Assembly (NCBI RefSeq): GCF_000337555.1
Contig: NZ_AOIO01000030.1
Span: 276,686-340,685 of the forward strand
Source of the DNA: Natrialba asiatica DSM 12278
GTDB lineage: Archaea; Halobacteriota; Halobacteria; Halobacteriales; Natrialbaceae
Direction of reading: 5' to 3'
Length of the DNA: 64,000 nt
Shown piece by piece: positions 46,014 to 55,402 of this stretch. Made by a program: the position numbers and the translations under genes. Position 1 is the stretch's first letter, and each line of letters opens with the position of its first letter. Under the pieces are notes generated by a model, which saw nothing but the letters and a program-made list of their open reading frames with translations, was not told the DNA's origin and did not search any database.

Positions 46014-47120
46014 ATGTGCTCTGCAATTCGTAGTCGATTCCCCTTCTCTGGCTCGAGCGGCCTCGCGCTCGGCGTGCTCGGCGTCGGCAATATCGGCATG
46101 GTTCACCTGAAATCCGCGCTTTCGATGGCCGCGGTCGACGTTCGTGCCGCCGCCGATGCGATGCCCGAGAACCGAAACCGGGCCGAACGCGCCGGCGTCC
46201 CGCGCACGTACGACGACTACACGACCCTGCTCGACGCGGAAGAACTCGACGCGGCCGTCGTCGCGCTGCCGCCGTTTCTCCACGCGGACGCGGTCGAACG
46301 AGCCGCCGAGAACGACGTCGATGTGTTCGTCGAAAAACCGCTCGCGCGCTCGAGTGAGGAAGCCGACCGCTTGCTCGAAACGGCCCGGAAGGCCGGCATC
46401 GCCGTCGGCGTCGACCACACGCTTCGCTACCAGCCGGACATGATCGGCGTCAAATCCGAATACGAGGACGGTACCGTCGGTCGCGTTCCGTACGCCTCGA
46501 TTACGCGGCTCAACGACGGCCCGCTCGGCCGTCCGCCCGTCGAACACGCGCCCCCCTCGTGGCCGCTCGACGCCGACGCGGCCGGCGGCGGCTCGCTGCT
46601 CGAACTCGGCATCCACTGCTTCGACGTGCTCGAGTGGCTCTTCGGCGACCTCGACGTCCGCGACGCCACGACCGACGCGACGCTCGACATCCCCGTCGAG
46701 GACGCGGCGACGGTCCTGCTGCGCGCACCCGAGACGGAGACGACGATCACGCTCCACTGTGGCTCCTACCAGTGGGAACAACTTCCCGAAGTGAACACGC
46801 GCCTCCGACTCGAGGGCATCACCGGGACGATCAGCAACCAGGACCACCTCCCCGGAAACTTCTACGCGAGCGCAGCCAAATCCGCACTCTCGAACGTCGC
46901 GAGCAGAGTCACCGGCTCCGAGTCCGACGTCTTCGGCCCCACGTTCTACCTGCAGGCCCACTACGAGGCGCTCTCGGCGTTCTGTGAAGCGATTCGCAAC
47001 GGCGAGCGGCCGCCGGTCGACGGCCGGGACGGCAAGCGGAGCCTCGAACTGGCCGAAACCGCCTACGAACTGGCCGCCGACGGCGACGGCGACGAACTCG
47101 AGACGATGGAGGTGACGTGA
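46014..47120 (+). CDS. Gfo/Idh/MocA-family oxidoreductase (sugar dehydrogenase type)
   Basis: 368 aa. Rossmann NAD(P) motif GVLGVGNIGMVHLKSAL (about 19-35), the catalytic-domain signature EKPLARSSEEA (about 106-116), and GSLLELGIHCFDVLEWLFG (about 197-215) with the conserved Gly-His. This family oxidises sugar or UDP-sugar hydroxyls. First gene of a tight operon; its stop overlaps the ATG of the DUF362 gene (TGATG). Which sugar it uses cannot be told from the sequence. Confidence 0.85.
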   Translation: MCSAIRSRFPFSGSSGLALGVLGVGNIGMVHLKSALSMAAVDVRAAADAMPENRNRAERAGVPRTYDDYTTLLDAEELDAAVVALPPFLHADAVERAAENDVDVFVEKPLARSSEEADRLLETARKAGIAVGVDHTLRYQPDMIGVKSEYEDGTVGRVPYASITRLNDGPLGRPPVEHAPPSWPLDADAAGGGSLLELGIHCFDVLEWLFGDLDVRDATTDATLDIPVEDAATVLLRAPETETTITLHCGSYQWEQLPEVNTRLRLEGITGTISNQDHLPGNFYASAAKSALSNVASRVTGSESDVFGPTFYLQAHYEALSAFCEAIRNGERPPVDGRDGKRSLELAETAYELAADGDGDELETMEVT

Positions 47121-48226
47121 TGACGGGCGAATCGGTCGTCCGCGGAACGGTCGTCGAGGCCGGCGAAAGTACCAACGACACCGATATTGACGCCGACACC
47201 ACCGACGGCACCGAACCCCGAGACCTGCTCGACGGCCGCGGCGGAGACGGTGACAACGCGCCCATTCGACGCTGGAATCCAGACCTCGACGCACGGATGG
47301 CCGCCTTCGAGTCGTCCGTCGAGCACGTTCTCTCGCCGATCCTCGACGCCCTTTCGACCGCCGGCCCGGGGCGAATCACCCTCGTCCCCGACACGCACTA
47401 CCCGTTCCACCCCTCCACCGGCATGGTGACCGATCCCGCCCTCGTCGGTGCAACCCTCTCCCTCCTCGACGACCGAACGGACGCCGAGCTCGCCGTCGCC
47501 GGCACGAGTTCAGCGGCCATCGCGTTCGAGCGCACGACCGACTACCTCGGCTATCCGTCGCTGGTGGCACGCACCGGCGCCGAACTCGTCGATTGTAGCG
47601 ACGACGACCTCGAACGGGAGCGATACGTCCTCACGAACGACGACCACGCTGTCGCGGTATCGGTTCCCGTGCCCCTCCGAGAGAGCGCCGTGATCGCCGT
47701 TCCGACGCTTCGGCCGACCGACGCCGGGACGTTCGCGGGCGGACGGCGAACGCTCGCGCGGCTGGTCGACGCCGTCGCTGACTCCGCGGCAACCGCCGTT
47801 GCAGCAACCCACGCGATCGACCCACGGGGTTCCCTGCTCGACGCGACGACGGCCTACGGCGAGTCGCCCTACGCGGCGAACGCCCTGTTTTCCGGTCCGA
47901 CGCCCGCCGTCGACACCCTCGGCGCATCGCTACTCGGCCAGTCGAGCATCGCCGATCGGACGCGCGCAGCTGAACTCGAGGCGATGGGGACGACGGACGG
48001 CGCCGGCGAGATATCGACGGTTCGCGTCACACCGGTTGGAACCGCGGCGGACGCCAGCGGCGTCGACTTCGAACAGCACCTCGCGACGCTCCGGGAGCGA
48101 CTCGACGGCGCGTCGCTGCCGCCATCTGACGCAACGCACCCCGCCGTCTCAGCCGCGTACCGCCTTTACGCTGCGGTCGGCGGGGACGCCGTCCCGCCAC
48201 AGCTCGACGCGCGAGGTGGGCACTGA
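47120..48226 (+). CDS. DUF362-type protein
   Basis: 368 aa, ATG 47120 overlapping the upstream stop; its own stop overlaps the next ATG at 48226. An acidic N-terminal tail (1-50) precedes a DUF362-like domain: ITLVPDTHYPFHPSTGMVTDPALVGATLSLLDD, AVIAVPTLRPTDAGTFAGGRRTLARLVD. No ferredoxin-like cysteine clusters are present, unlike many DUF362 proteins. The role in a glycan operon is unknown; strict coupling with the flanking oxidoreductase and SDR suggests a shared pathway. Confidence 0.7.
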   Translation: MTGESVVRGTVVEAGESTNDTDIDADTTDGTEPRDLLDGRGGDGDNAPIRRWNPDLDARMAAFESSVEHVLSPILDALSTAGPGRITLVPDTHYPFHPSTGMVTDPALVGATLSLLDDRTDAELAVAGTSSAAIAFERTTDYLGYPSLVARTGAELVDCSDDDLERERYVLTNDDHAVAVSVPVPLRESAVIAVPTLRPTDAGTFAGGRRTLARLVDAVADSAATAVAATHAIDPRGSLLDATTAYGESPYAANALFSGPTPAVDTLGASLLGQSSIADRTRAAELEAMGTTDGAGEISTVRVTPVGTAADASGVDFEQHLATLRERLDGASLPPSDATHPAVSAAYRLYAAVGGDAVPPQLDARGGH

Positions 48227-49329
48227 TGACGGAATCGAAGGCGGAGTCGGATGCTGACGGGTCTGCGGCCGGGACCAAACCAGGCACCAGCACCGACACC
48301 AGTACTGGCACCGCCACAACCGACACGACATCCAAAACCGACACCGATACCGATACCGCCACCCCCACCGCCGCCGTCACCGGCGCAACCGGCTTCCTCG
48401 GTACCGCGCTCTGCAACCGACTCCTCGCTGACGGCTGGACCGTCCGCGGCCTCTGTCGCCCCACCTCCGATCGCAAACGGACCATCCGCGACGGCGTCGA
48501 CTGGTACGTCGGCGACCTCTTCGATCGAACCACGCTCCGCGAACTCGTCGACGGCACTGACGCCGTCTTCCACCTCGCTGGCGTCGGCCTCTGGAGCGCG
48601 TCCCCCGAAACGGTCGAACGCGTCAATCGCGAGGGAACCGGCAGCGTCCTCGACGCCTGCCGCGACGCCGACACCGGCCGGCTGATCTTCACCAGCACCG
48701 CCGGCACCCGCCGCCCGGACCAGCCCGGTGAACTCGCGACCGAGACGGATGTAGTCGAACCGATCGGTGCCTACCAGCGCTCGAAGGCGACAGCAGAGCA
48801 GTTCGTCGACAGGTACGCCGCCGAGGGCGGCGACGCCGTGACCGTCCATCCGACATCGGTCTTCGGACCGGGCGACGACGAGTTCACCGCGCAGTTGCTC
48901 TCGATGGGACTCGAGCCGACGATGCCGGCCTACCTGCCGGGCGGACTGAGCATCGTCGGCCGCGACGACGTGGTCGGCGGCCTGCTGGCGGCGTACGAAC
49001 GCGGCGAGTCGGGGGAGCACTACATCCTCGGCGGCGAGAACCTCACCTACGAGCAGGCGATCGAGCGGATCGCGGACTACGCGGACGGCTCACCGGCGCG
49101 CGTGCAGGTGCCGGCGGCGGCGATCCACGCGGCCGGGCCGGTCGCGGAAGTCGTCGGAACGGTCACGGAACAGCACGTGTTCCCGTTCGACCGGAAGATG
49201 GCGCGGCTCGCGACCGAACGGCTGTTCTACAGTTCGCGCAAGGCCCGAGATGAACTCGGATACGAGTCTCGGCCGCTCGAGGCGCACTTGCCGGCGGCGG
49301 TCGACTGGTATCGAGCGGCGCATCGGTGA
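48226..49329 (+). CDS. NAD-dependent epimerase/dehydratase (extended SDR)
   Basis: 367 aa. After a Thr/Asp/Lys-rich N-terminal tail (1-48), which lies outside the fold, the extended-SDR core begins with AAVTGATGFLGTALCNRLL (glycine-rich NAD motif), has DAVFHLAGVGLW and STAGTRRPD, and the catalytic YQRSK (Tyr-x3-Lys). GDLFDRTTL and TSVFGPGDDEF complete the family signature. Last gene of the Gfo/Idh/MocA-DUF362-SDR operon. Likely modifies a nucleotide- or lipid-linked sugar; the exact reaction is not evident. Confidence 0.85.
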   Translation: MTESKAESDADGSAAGTKPGTSTDTSTGTATTDTTSKTDTDTDTATPTAAVTGATGFLGTALCNRLLADGWTVRGLCRPTSDRKRTIRDGVDWYVGDLFDRTTLRELVDGTDAVFHLAGVGLWSASPETVERVNREGTGSVLDACRDADTGRLIFTSTAGTRRPDQPGELATETDVVEPIGAYQRSKATAEQFVDRYAAEGGDAVTVHPTSVFGPGDDEFTAQLLSMGLEPTMPAYLPGGLSIVGRDDVVGGLLAAYERGESGEHYILGGENLTYEQAIERIADYADGSPARVQVPAAAIHAAGPVAEVVGTVTEQHVFPFDRKMARLATERLFYSSRKARDELGYESRPLEAHLPAAVDWYRAAHR

Positions 49330-49569
49330 CGCCGGCGGCGAGTAGATCGAGATTCCCGCGTGGCTGTCACCGGTCCTTCTGTCGGAAGGGTATGGCTGCC
49401 CGCGGTTCGGCTCGAACGCACCACGGGACGGGATGGCGAAGAGGGGACGGTTCCGTTACTCGGCGGCGTCGTTATGCTGGGCGTGCCGGCGAGAGTCGGT
49501 AAATCGCCTCGCTAGAGGAATACATGGAACCGCGTGCACATCGGTCGCGCGAGGGCTGTCCGACCGGAT

Positions 49570-49593
49570 GGGAACTGACTTTCAGTAGTTCCC
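49570..49593 (-). terminator. Hairpin overlapping the 3' end of the glycosyltransferase gene
   Basis: GGGAACT-G-ACT-TTC-AGT-AGTTCCC on the plus strand pairs as a 7-bp plus 3-bp stem spanning the last codons and stop at 49582. A terminator or mRNA-end stem is possible; no U-run follows. Confidence 0.35.
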
Positions 49594-50511
49594 GTACGCG
49601 ACCTGCTCGTACACGTCGACCCAGCGATCCGCCGTCCGGTCGACGCTGATCTCCCGCGCGGCTTCCCTGCCGTTCGAGCGGTCGCCGCGTTCGAGGACGT
49701 CTCGGAGGCCGTCGATCAACGCTTCGTCGCTCGTTCCGACGCAGGACGGAGCGACGTCCTCGAGTCGCTCTCGAACGTCGCCGACGGCAACCGCGACGAC
49801 GGGCAGGTTGCAGGCCATCGCTTCCTTCACCGAGTTCGGCGAGCCCTCGCTGTGGGAAGTCAACAGCAGGGCGTCGGCGGCGTTCATGTAGTTCGGGACC
49901 TCGTCGTGTGCGACGTCGTAGACCGTGTGCAGCCGCACCGGGCGGTCGACCAGGCCGTTGACCGCGTTGACGATCCGCCGCGCCCGCGGGTAGTTCTTCA
50001 CTTCGCGCTCGGGCGTGTAGGGAAAGAGGACGTGGTGAGCGTCGCCGTCCCAGTCGACCGCCTCGCGGGCGCGATCCTGCGGGGCCGGCCGGAACTTCTC
50101 GAGGTCGACGCCGTCGGGGATCACGGTGCAGTCTCTACCCATGTACGTCCGCATCGCTTCGGACATGACCACGAGTTCATCGCACAGCGGCGCGCAGGCT
50201 CGACTCACCGGTTCGACGGGGCCGTAAATATCGGAGCCCCACAGCGAGAGGACGACGGGTTTGCGGACCTGTGCGAGTGCCATCGGTGCCGTCAGGCCGT
50301 AGTGGGCGTGGATCAGGTCGTAGCCGTTACCGGCCTCGCGGAGTACCGAGGGAAAGAATTTGAGGTACTCGAGCGGGCTTCGTGACGTTTCGCCGTCGAC
50401 CGTTCCCGACACCGATAGCGTCGAGAAGGTGACGCCGCGCCGTTCGAGTGCACGCATCTGCTCGGTTAAAAACGGCGCATCGGCGTTCGTCGTCAGCGTG
50501 AGCACGTGCAT
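49582..50511 (-). CDS. GT4-type glycosyltransferase
   Basis: 309 aa from ATG 50511 (MHVLTLTTNADAPFL). A GTG at 50532 would sit only 10 nt from the promoter box and is rejected. The GT-B fold shows YDLIHAHYGLTAPMALAQ, SLWGSDIYGPV, CTVIPDGVDLEKFRP and the C-terminal EX7E-like segment SHSEGSPNSVKEAMACNLPVVA typical of family 4/GT1. Cytoplasmic enzyme using a nucleotide-sugar to extend a lipid-linked or protein glycan; sugar specificity unknown. Confidence 0.88.
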   Translation of the reverse strand: MHVLTLTTNADAPFLTEQMRALERRGVTFSTLSVSGTVDGETSRSPLEYLKFFPSVLREAGNGYDLIHAHYGLTAPMALAQVRKPVVLSLWGSDIYGPVEPVSRACAPLCDELVVMSEAMRTYMGRDCTVIPDGVDLEKFRPAPQDRAREAVDWDGDAHHVLFPYTPEREVKNYPRARRIVNAVNGLVDRPVRLHTVYDVAHDEVPNYMNAADALLLTSHSEGSPNSVKEAMACNLPVVAVAVGDVRERLEDVAPSCVGTSDEALIDGLRDVLERGDRSNGREAAREISVDRTADRWVDVYEQVAYGNY

Positions 50512-50541
50512 CTCGGTATCGGTGTCTCTCACCGGCGGCGT

Positions 50542-50549
50542 TTTGTTAT
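50542..50549 (-). promoter_or_regulatory. ATAACAAA box, copy 6
   Basis: Exact copy on the minus strand at -31 to -38 relative to ATG 50511; it decides that start over GTG 50532. Confidence 0.6.
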
Positions 50550-50628
50550 CCAGAACCTTTTCTGAACGGTCAGACGGGAGTGAATATGCCGATTATGGGC
50601 GTTTTGCACGTGCTACTGTACGTGTACG

Positions 50629-50636
50629 ATTACAAA
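50629..50636 (+). promoter_or_regulatory. Box variant ATTACAAA
   Basis: One mismatch to ATAACAAA, in the same GAT-ACAAAGC context, at -27 to -34 from ATG 50663. It faces away from copy 6, about 80 bp distant. Confidence 0.5.
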
Positions 50637-50662
50637 GCAGCCAAAGCGTCTAGCTGTGGGCG

Positions 50663-51760
50663 ATGCGAGTTCTCGTCTTTGCCAACACTCCCGCGCACGT
50701 GCATCTGTATCGGCACGCCGTCGATCACCTCGCGGAGACGGGTCACGAGGTGCTCGTTCTGACCCGGGAGTACGCCTGTACGACCGACCTACTCGAGTTC
50801 TTCGGGTTGCCCTACCGGCGGTACGGGACCCACGAGACGCGCGCACCCTCGAATCTTGAGCTCGCTCACGAACTGGGCGAACAGTTCGGTCGGATCGTCT
50901 GGGAGGCGAGACGGTTCGACCCCGATGTCGTCTTCGGCCGTGGTCCCTACGCCGCGCTGGCGGGAACGGTCACCCGAACGCCCGTCGTCCTCGTGTTGGA
51001 CGACGAGCCGGGTGATTTCAACCACACCGTCTCCCGACCGTTCGCCGACTGCATTCTGTCGCCGGAAGTCACGCGTCGCGACCTCGGCGACGATCACTAC
51101 ACCTTCGACGGGTTCAAGGAGTGTGCGTATCTCCACCCCGACATCTTCGAGGCGGATCGGGCGATCCACGAGTTCCTCGCGCTCGATCCGGACGAGTCGT
51201 ACGCGCTCGTTCGCTTCAACGCGATGGACGCGCTCCACGATACCGGCATCGAAGGCTTCTCACGGGACCAACGACGCGATCTCCTCGAACGGCTGAGCGA
51301 GCACGCGACCGTCTTCGTCTCGGACGAGAGCGGAACGATGGACTTCGGCGACCTGCCGGCCCGGCCCTACGACCTCCACCCGGCGCTGATCCACGACGCG
51401 ATGGCGGGAGCCGACCTGCTCGTCGCCGATACGGGCACGATGGTCAACGAGGCCGGCTTGCTCGGGACGCCGGCGCTTCGCTACCAGGGAACCGACGACC
51501 ACGAGTACGGCGAGTTCAGCGAACTCGAACGCGCGGGCCTGGCCGAGCAGTTCGACGACTACGCCGCGGTCCGCGACCGGGCAGTCGAACTCGTGCGGAC
51601 GGACGCCACCGACCGCTGGCAGCGCCGCCGCCAGGCGTACGTCGGCGATCTCGTGAACCTGACCGATCTACTCGTCGCGGTCGCGGAGGTCCGCGGGGAT
51701 CTCGCCGAACTCGACTCACCGGCGCGCGCGGTGTTGCGCCCGCGATCGCCGGTACGGTGA
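50663..51760 (+). CDS. DUF354-type GT-B-like protein
   Basis: 365 aa. The N-terminus MRVLVFANTPAHVHLYRHAVDHL and later FGRGPYAALAGTVTRTPVVLVLDDEPG, with C-terminal LIHDAMAGADLLVADTGTMVNEAGLLGTPALRY, match the DUF354 family, which has a glycosyltransferase-B-like fold related to UDP-GlcNAc epimerase/transferases. Probable cytoplasmic glycan enzyme. Single gene preceded by the ATTACAAA box. Confidence 0.8.
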   Translation: MRVLVFANTPAHVHLYRHAVDHLAETGHEVLVLTREYACTTDLLEFFGLPYRRYGTHETRAPSNLELAHELGEQFGRIVWEARRFDPDVVFGRGPYAALAGTVTRTPVVLVLDDEPGDFNHTVSRPFADCILSPEVTRRDLGDDHYTFDGFKECAYLHPDIFEADRAIHEFLALDPDESYALVRFNAMDALHDTGIEGFSRDQRRDLLERLSEHATVFVSDESGTMDFGDLPARPYDLHPALIHDAMAGADLLVADTGTMVNEAGLLGTPALRYQGTDDHEYGEFSELERAGLAEQFDDYAAVRDRAVELVRTDATDRWQRRRQAYVGDLVNLTDLLVAVAEVRGDLAELDSPARAVLRPRSPVR

Positions 51761-51781
51761 CGTCGGGAGGCAAAAAACGGG

Positions 51782-52855
51782 CTACTCGGACGCGCCGGTC
51801 CGATTCGGTTCGGCTGGCTGCTCGAGGTCGGCTCGTTCGCGGTCGGTACTGTCCTCGTACCGGGTTCGTTGGAGCGATTCGTTCTCCGCTGCGTCCACCG
51901 AGATCGCGACGCCGAGGGAGACGACGCCGACCAGTATTGCGAGAACGGATACGAGCGCGCCCGTGACCCCATCTTTTCCCCGTGCAACCTGAACGATCGA
52001 ACCGGCCAGGCCGCCGCTCCCGACGGCGAGGCCGGCCGTTCCAGCCCCGTAGAACACGACGGCGGGGTGAAAGCTCTCGATCACGTATTGGCGTTTGAGC
52101 CGCCAGTAAAAGCTTCGCAGGAGGAGCAGCGAGACGAACCGAACGAACGGAACGTACCTGATACTGCTTTCCTCGTCGCCGTAGAGCGCCGACATCGACA
52201 CGTCGGCGACGCGGCAGTCGTTGACGTTGAGATGCGTGAGGATGTGGTTGAGAAAGCCGTACTGGTCCGTGATCGCGTCCAGGTCGAGTTCGTCGATGGT
52301 CTCGCGCGAGATGGCGGTGTAGCCGTTCTGGGGGTCGCTGATCGTCCAGTAACCCGAGGCGAACTTCGAGAGCCCGGAGAGGAGCGCGTTGCCGACGAAC
52401 CGGAACGTCGACATCCCTTCGCGGTCCTCGGAGTACAGCAGCCGATTCCCCTTCGCGTAGTCGGCCTCGCCGTCGACGACGGGATCAATGATCCGCTCGA
52501 GGATCGTCGGGTCCATCTGGCCGTCCCCGTTCATGACGGCGACGACGTCGATCCCGTCGCGTGCGGCGCGCTCGTATCCCGTCTTAACCGCTGCACCGTA
52601 GCCCCGATTTTCGTCGTGGCGGACCGGAACGACGCGGCGACCGTCGCCGCCGTCGGCGACGGCTCGCTCCGGCTCGCTTTCGGCGTTGACGCGGGCTGCA
52701 ACCCGCTGAATCACCGCCCAGCTATCGTCCGGCGAGGCGTCGTCGACGGCGTAGATCCGATCGACGTACGACGGCACCGTCTCGATCACCCGATCGACGA
52801 ACGCCGACTCCTTGTAGGACGTGACGACGACGCCGATCGATTTACCCCTGTACAT
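51782..52855 (-). CDS. Family 2 glycosyltransferase with C-terminal membrane helices
   Basis: 357 aa from ATG 52855, overlapping the upstream dehydrogenase gene by 14 nt. The GT-A domain has VVVTSYKESAFVDRVIETVPSYVDRIYAVDDASPDDS, AVMNGDGQMDP (DxD-like metal motif) and a DPQNGYTAISRE loop. C-terminal hydrophobic segments (VVFYGAGTAGLAVGSGGLAGSIV; VTGALVSVLAILVGVVSLGVAI) anchor it in the membrane, as in dolichyl-phosphate-sugar synthase-like enzymes. Last gene of the five-gene operon; it may use the uronic acid made by that operon, which is inference. Confidence 0.88.
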   Translation of the reverse strand: MYRGKSIGVVVTSYKESAFVDRVIETVPSYVDRIYAVDDASPDDSWAVIQRVAARVNAESEPERAVADGGDGRRVVPVRHDENRGYGAAVKTGYERAARDGIDVVAVMNGDGQMDPTILERIIDPVVDGEADYAKGNRLLYSEDREGMSTFRFVGNALLSGLSKFASGYWTISDPQNGYTAISRETIDELDLDAITDQYGFLNHILTHLNVNDCRVADVSMSALYGDEESSIRYVPFVRFVSLLLLRSFYWRLKRQYVIESFHPAVVFYGAGTAGLAVGSGGLAGSIVQVARGKDGVTGALVSVLAILVGVVSLGVAISVDAAENESLQRTRYEDSTDRERADLEQPAEPNRTGASE

Positions 52856-54398
52856 CGGTTCCACCACCCGTTCGGTTCGCCGCTGATCCGCTCGGCGCGT
52901 CGTCGCCGGCGTCCTCGCTCGGCCGCCGGTCGTCACTCTCCCCGCCGACGGCGTCCGTCGGGCTGGCGTCACCCTCACCGCTGGCGCTTCGAGTGCCGGG
53001 CCGCGGCGGTCGGCCGCGTCGCGACCCCGCAAGCGTGTACACGCGGTGCGTCGTCTCCTCGAGTTCAGTTGCGTCCCGACCGTCGACGACCACCATCGGC
53101 TCCGCGGCGTCCCAGTCGATGCGACCGAACTCGTCGTGGGGGGTGACGACGACCGCGCCGTCGACCGCCGACGATTCGAACTCGTCGATCGAAAGGGATC
53201 GCGCGCCGTAGTCGGCGGGGTCGATGAGGGGATCGACGCCCGCAACGTCGGCACCGCGCTCGCGAAGTTCGTCGATAACCCCCAGCGCGGGCGAGGCCCG
53301 CGTTTCCTCGACGCCGGGACGGTAGGTGATTCCGAGGACGGCGATCGACGCGCCGTCCAGGTCGGCGTCGACGGCCGCGAGTTCGCGTTCGAGCCGGTCG
53401 ACGACGACCGCGGGCATGGCCTCGTTGACTGCTCGCGCCGTCCGGGTGAGGGCCATCGGCTCGTCCATCCGGGAGAGCAGGAAGTGCGGGTAGTAGGGGA
53501 TGCAGTGGCCGCCGACGCCGGGACCGGGGTCGTGGAGCTGGCACATCGGCAGGTCGTTGGCCGTCTCGATGGCCTCGCGAACCGAGATGCCGAGGTCGTC
53601 CGCGAGCCGACCGAGTTCGTTCGCCAGCGCGATGTTCACGTCGCGGTAGATCCCCTCGAACACCTTGACCGCCTCCGCGGTGGTCGCGTCGGCGACCGGG
53701 TGCACGTCGTTGGCCGAGAGTTCGTCGTAGACGAGCGCCGCGGCGCGGGTGCTCTCGTCGTCGATGCCGCCGACGACCTTCGGGTACCGGCCGCGGATGT
53801 CCCGCAGCGCCGTTCCGGAGGAGGTCCGTTCGGGACAGAACGCGAGGCCGAACTCCTCGGAATCGAGTCCGCTTTCGGCTGTCAGGAACGGCTGTAGTAC
53901 GTCCCGGCAGGTCCCCGGCGGCAGGGTCGACTCGGCGACGATCAGGTCGCCGGGCGAGAGGCCGGCCGCGATGTCCGCGGCGACGGACTCGACCGTCGTC
54001 AGATTCGGCTCGTTCTCCTCGTCTAGCAGCGTCGGAACGATGATGACGTGAACGCGGGCCTCGGCGGCGGCGGCGGGGCCATCGGTCGTGGCGTCGAGCC
54101 GTCCCTGCCGGACCTGTTCGGCGACGAGTTCGGCGAGGTCGGGTTCGCCGACGACGTGACTCTCGCCGGCGGTCACCGTCTCGACGACGGCGGGGTCGAT
54201 GTCGACGCCGATCACGTTGCCGGCTGTTTCGGCGTAGACGGCTGCGAGCGGAAGGCCCATCTTCCCGAGCCCGTAGACGGCGACGGGAACGTCTCCGTCG
54301 GTAAGGAGCTCTCGTTGACGGTCGGCTGGGACGGCCGTGCCGTAGAGCGCCGTCTTCCGGGCCGATTCCGGTTGCTCCGGCGCGTCGCCCGTCTGCAT
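52842..54398 (-). CDS. Nucleotide-sugar 6-dehydrogenase (WbpA/UDP-GlcNAc or UDP-ManNAc type)
   Basis: 518 aa from ATG 54398, which overlaps the preceding stop by 1 nt. NAD-binding AVYGLGKMGLPLAAVYA (about 39-55), STLPPGTC, CPERTSSG, and the catalytic Cys motif GVGGHCIPYYP match UDP-sugar 6-dehydrogenases, with KVFEGIYRDVNIALANELG as the conserved central helix. A Ser/Asp/Gly-rich C-terminal extension (about 445-518) is unusual. In the operon it would oxidise C6 to the uronic acid. Length and GGHCIPYYP favour the UDP-GlcNAc/ManNAc type over UDP-glucose dehydrogenase. Confidence 0.9.
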   Translation of the reverse strand: MQTGDAPEQPESARKTALYGTAVPADRQRELLTDGDVPVAVYGLGKMGLPLAAVYAETAGNVIGVDIDPAVVETVTAGESHVVGEPDLAELVAEQVRQGRLDATTDGPAAAAEARVHVIIVPTLLDEENEPNLTTVESVAADIAAGLSPGDLIVAESTLPPGTCRDVLQPFLTAESGLDSEEFGLAFCPERTSSGTALRDIRGRYPKVVGGIDDESTRAAALVYDELSANDVHPVADATTAEAVKVFEGIYRDVNIALANELGRLADDLGISVREAIETANDLPMCQLHDPGPGVGGHCIPYYPHFLLSRMDEPMALTRTARAVNEAMPAVVVDRLERELAAVDADLDGASIAVLGITYRPGVEETRASPALGVIDELRERGADVAGVDPLIDPADYGARSLSIDEFESSAVDGAVVVTPHDEFGRIDWDAAEPMVVVDGRDATELEETTHRVYTLAGSRRGRPPRPGTRSASGEGDASPTDAVGGESDDRRPSEDAGDDAPSGSAANRTGGGTDVQG

Positions 54399-55402
54399 CA
54401 GGCCTCCACCTCCTGTTCTCGGCGCGGGGCCTCCCCCGAGACGAGCGACTCGATCGTCTGGACGGTCCGCAACGCCCTGACGCCGTCTTCGGCCGTAACC
54501 GCCGGTTCGACGCCGGTTCGAACCGCGTTGACGAAAGAGCGCAGTTCGTGGCACAGCGGTTCCCCGTTGTCGACGCGGGCGTTTTCGACGACGCTCTCGT
54601 GGCGGTAGCGGTTCGGCCCGTCGTCGGTGAGGTACTCGGGGTAGGAGTCGCGGTGAATTAAGACGGACTGCTCCAGATAGTCGACTTCGACGAGACACTC
54701 GCGGGCCGTGACGGTGAGTTTGCGTACCTTCTTCTGGGTGACGCGACTCGCGGTCAACGAGGCGACCACGTCGTCGTAGGCCATCGTTGCGGTCGCGTAC
54801 TGGCCGTCGTCGGTGCCGATCGCGTTGACCGAGGTGGGCCGGTCATCGAGGATCGAGCCGACGATGTCGACATCGTGGACCATCAGGTCGAAAACGACGT
54901 TTGCGCGGGTCGTCCGGTCGACCGGCGGGCCGAGGCGCTCGGCTTCGAGACTGATCACATCCAGGTCGTCGATGAGTTCCATCACCGTCTGGACGGCCGG
55001 GTTGAACCGCTCGATGTGGCCGACCTGCAGGACGAGTCCCGCGTCCTGCGCCTGTTCGGCCAGCGCGCGGCCCTCCTCGACGGTTCTGGCGATCGGTTTC
55101 TCGACCAGAACGTGGACGCCGTCGTCGAGACAGGCCGACACCGTCTCGTAATGGACGTGCGTCGGTACGGCGACCGTGACGGCATCACAGCGCCGGCACA
55201 GCGTTTCGCTGTCGAGCGCCGCCGCGCCGTACTCCGCCGCGACCTGCTTTGCGACGCTCGCGTCGTGATCGGCGACGCCGACGAGTTCGACGCCGGGCAA
55301 TTCGTTGTAGACGCGCGCGTGATTCTTCCCCATGGAGCCGACGCCGATGACGCCGGCCCGGATCGGTCGTGTCGATGGAGATCGCGTTCCTTCCGTACTC
55401 AT
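54398..55402 (-). CDS. UDP-sugar 3-oxidoreductase, WbpB-like (Gfo/Idh/MocA family)
   Basis: 334 aa from ATG 55402, with a 4-nt ATGA overlap with the aminotransferase stop. GVIGVGSMGKNHARVYNEL (NAD motif), VEKPIARTVEEGRAL, VGHIERFNPAVQ and DLMVHDVDIVGSIL match the WbpB/WlbA group of Gfo/Idh/MocA oxidoreductases, which oxidise UDP-GlcNAcA at C3. Its place between a PLP aminotransferase and a nucleotide-sugar dehydrogenase fits that step. The paralogue at 46014-47120 is less similar. Confidence 0.85.
   Translation of the reverse strand: MSTEGTRSPSTRPIRAGVIGVGSMGKNHARVYNELPGVELVGVADHDASVAKQVAAEYGAAALDSETLCRRCDAVTVAVPTHVHYETVSACLDDGVHVLVEKPIARTVEEGRALAEQAQDAGLVLQVGHIERFNPAVQTVMELIDDLDVISLEAERLGPPVDRTTRANVVFDLMVHDVDIVGSILDDRPTSVNAIGTDDGQYATATMAYDDVVASLTASRVTQKKVRKLTVTARECLVEVDYLEQSVLIHRDSYPEYLTDDGPNRYRHESVVENARVDNGEPLCHELRSFVNAVRTGVEPAVTAEDGVRALRTVQTIESLVSGEAPRREQEVEA

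Noticed and set aside
52856..53254. N-terminal extension of the GT2 gene
   Set aside because: The 133 extra residues are Arg/Ser/Thr shadow of the overlapping dehydrogenase gene; the GT-A domain begins at ATG 52855.
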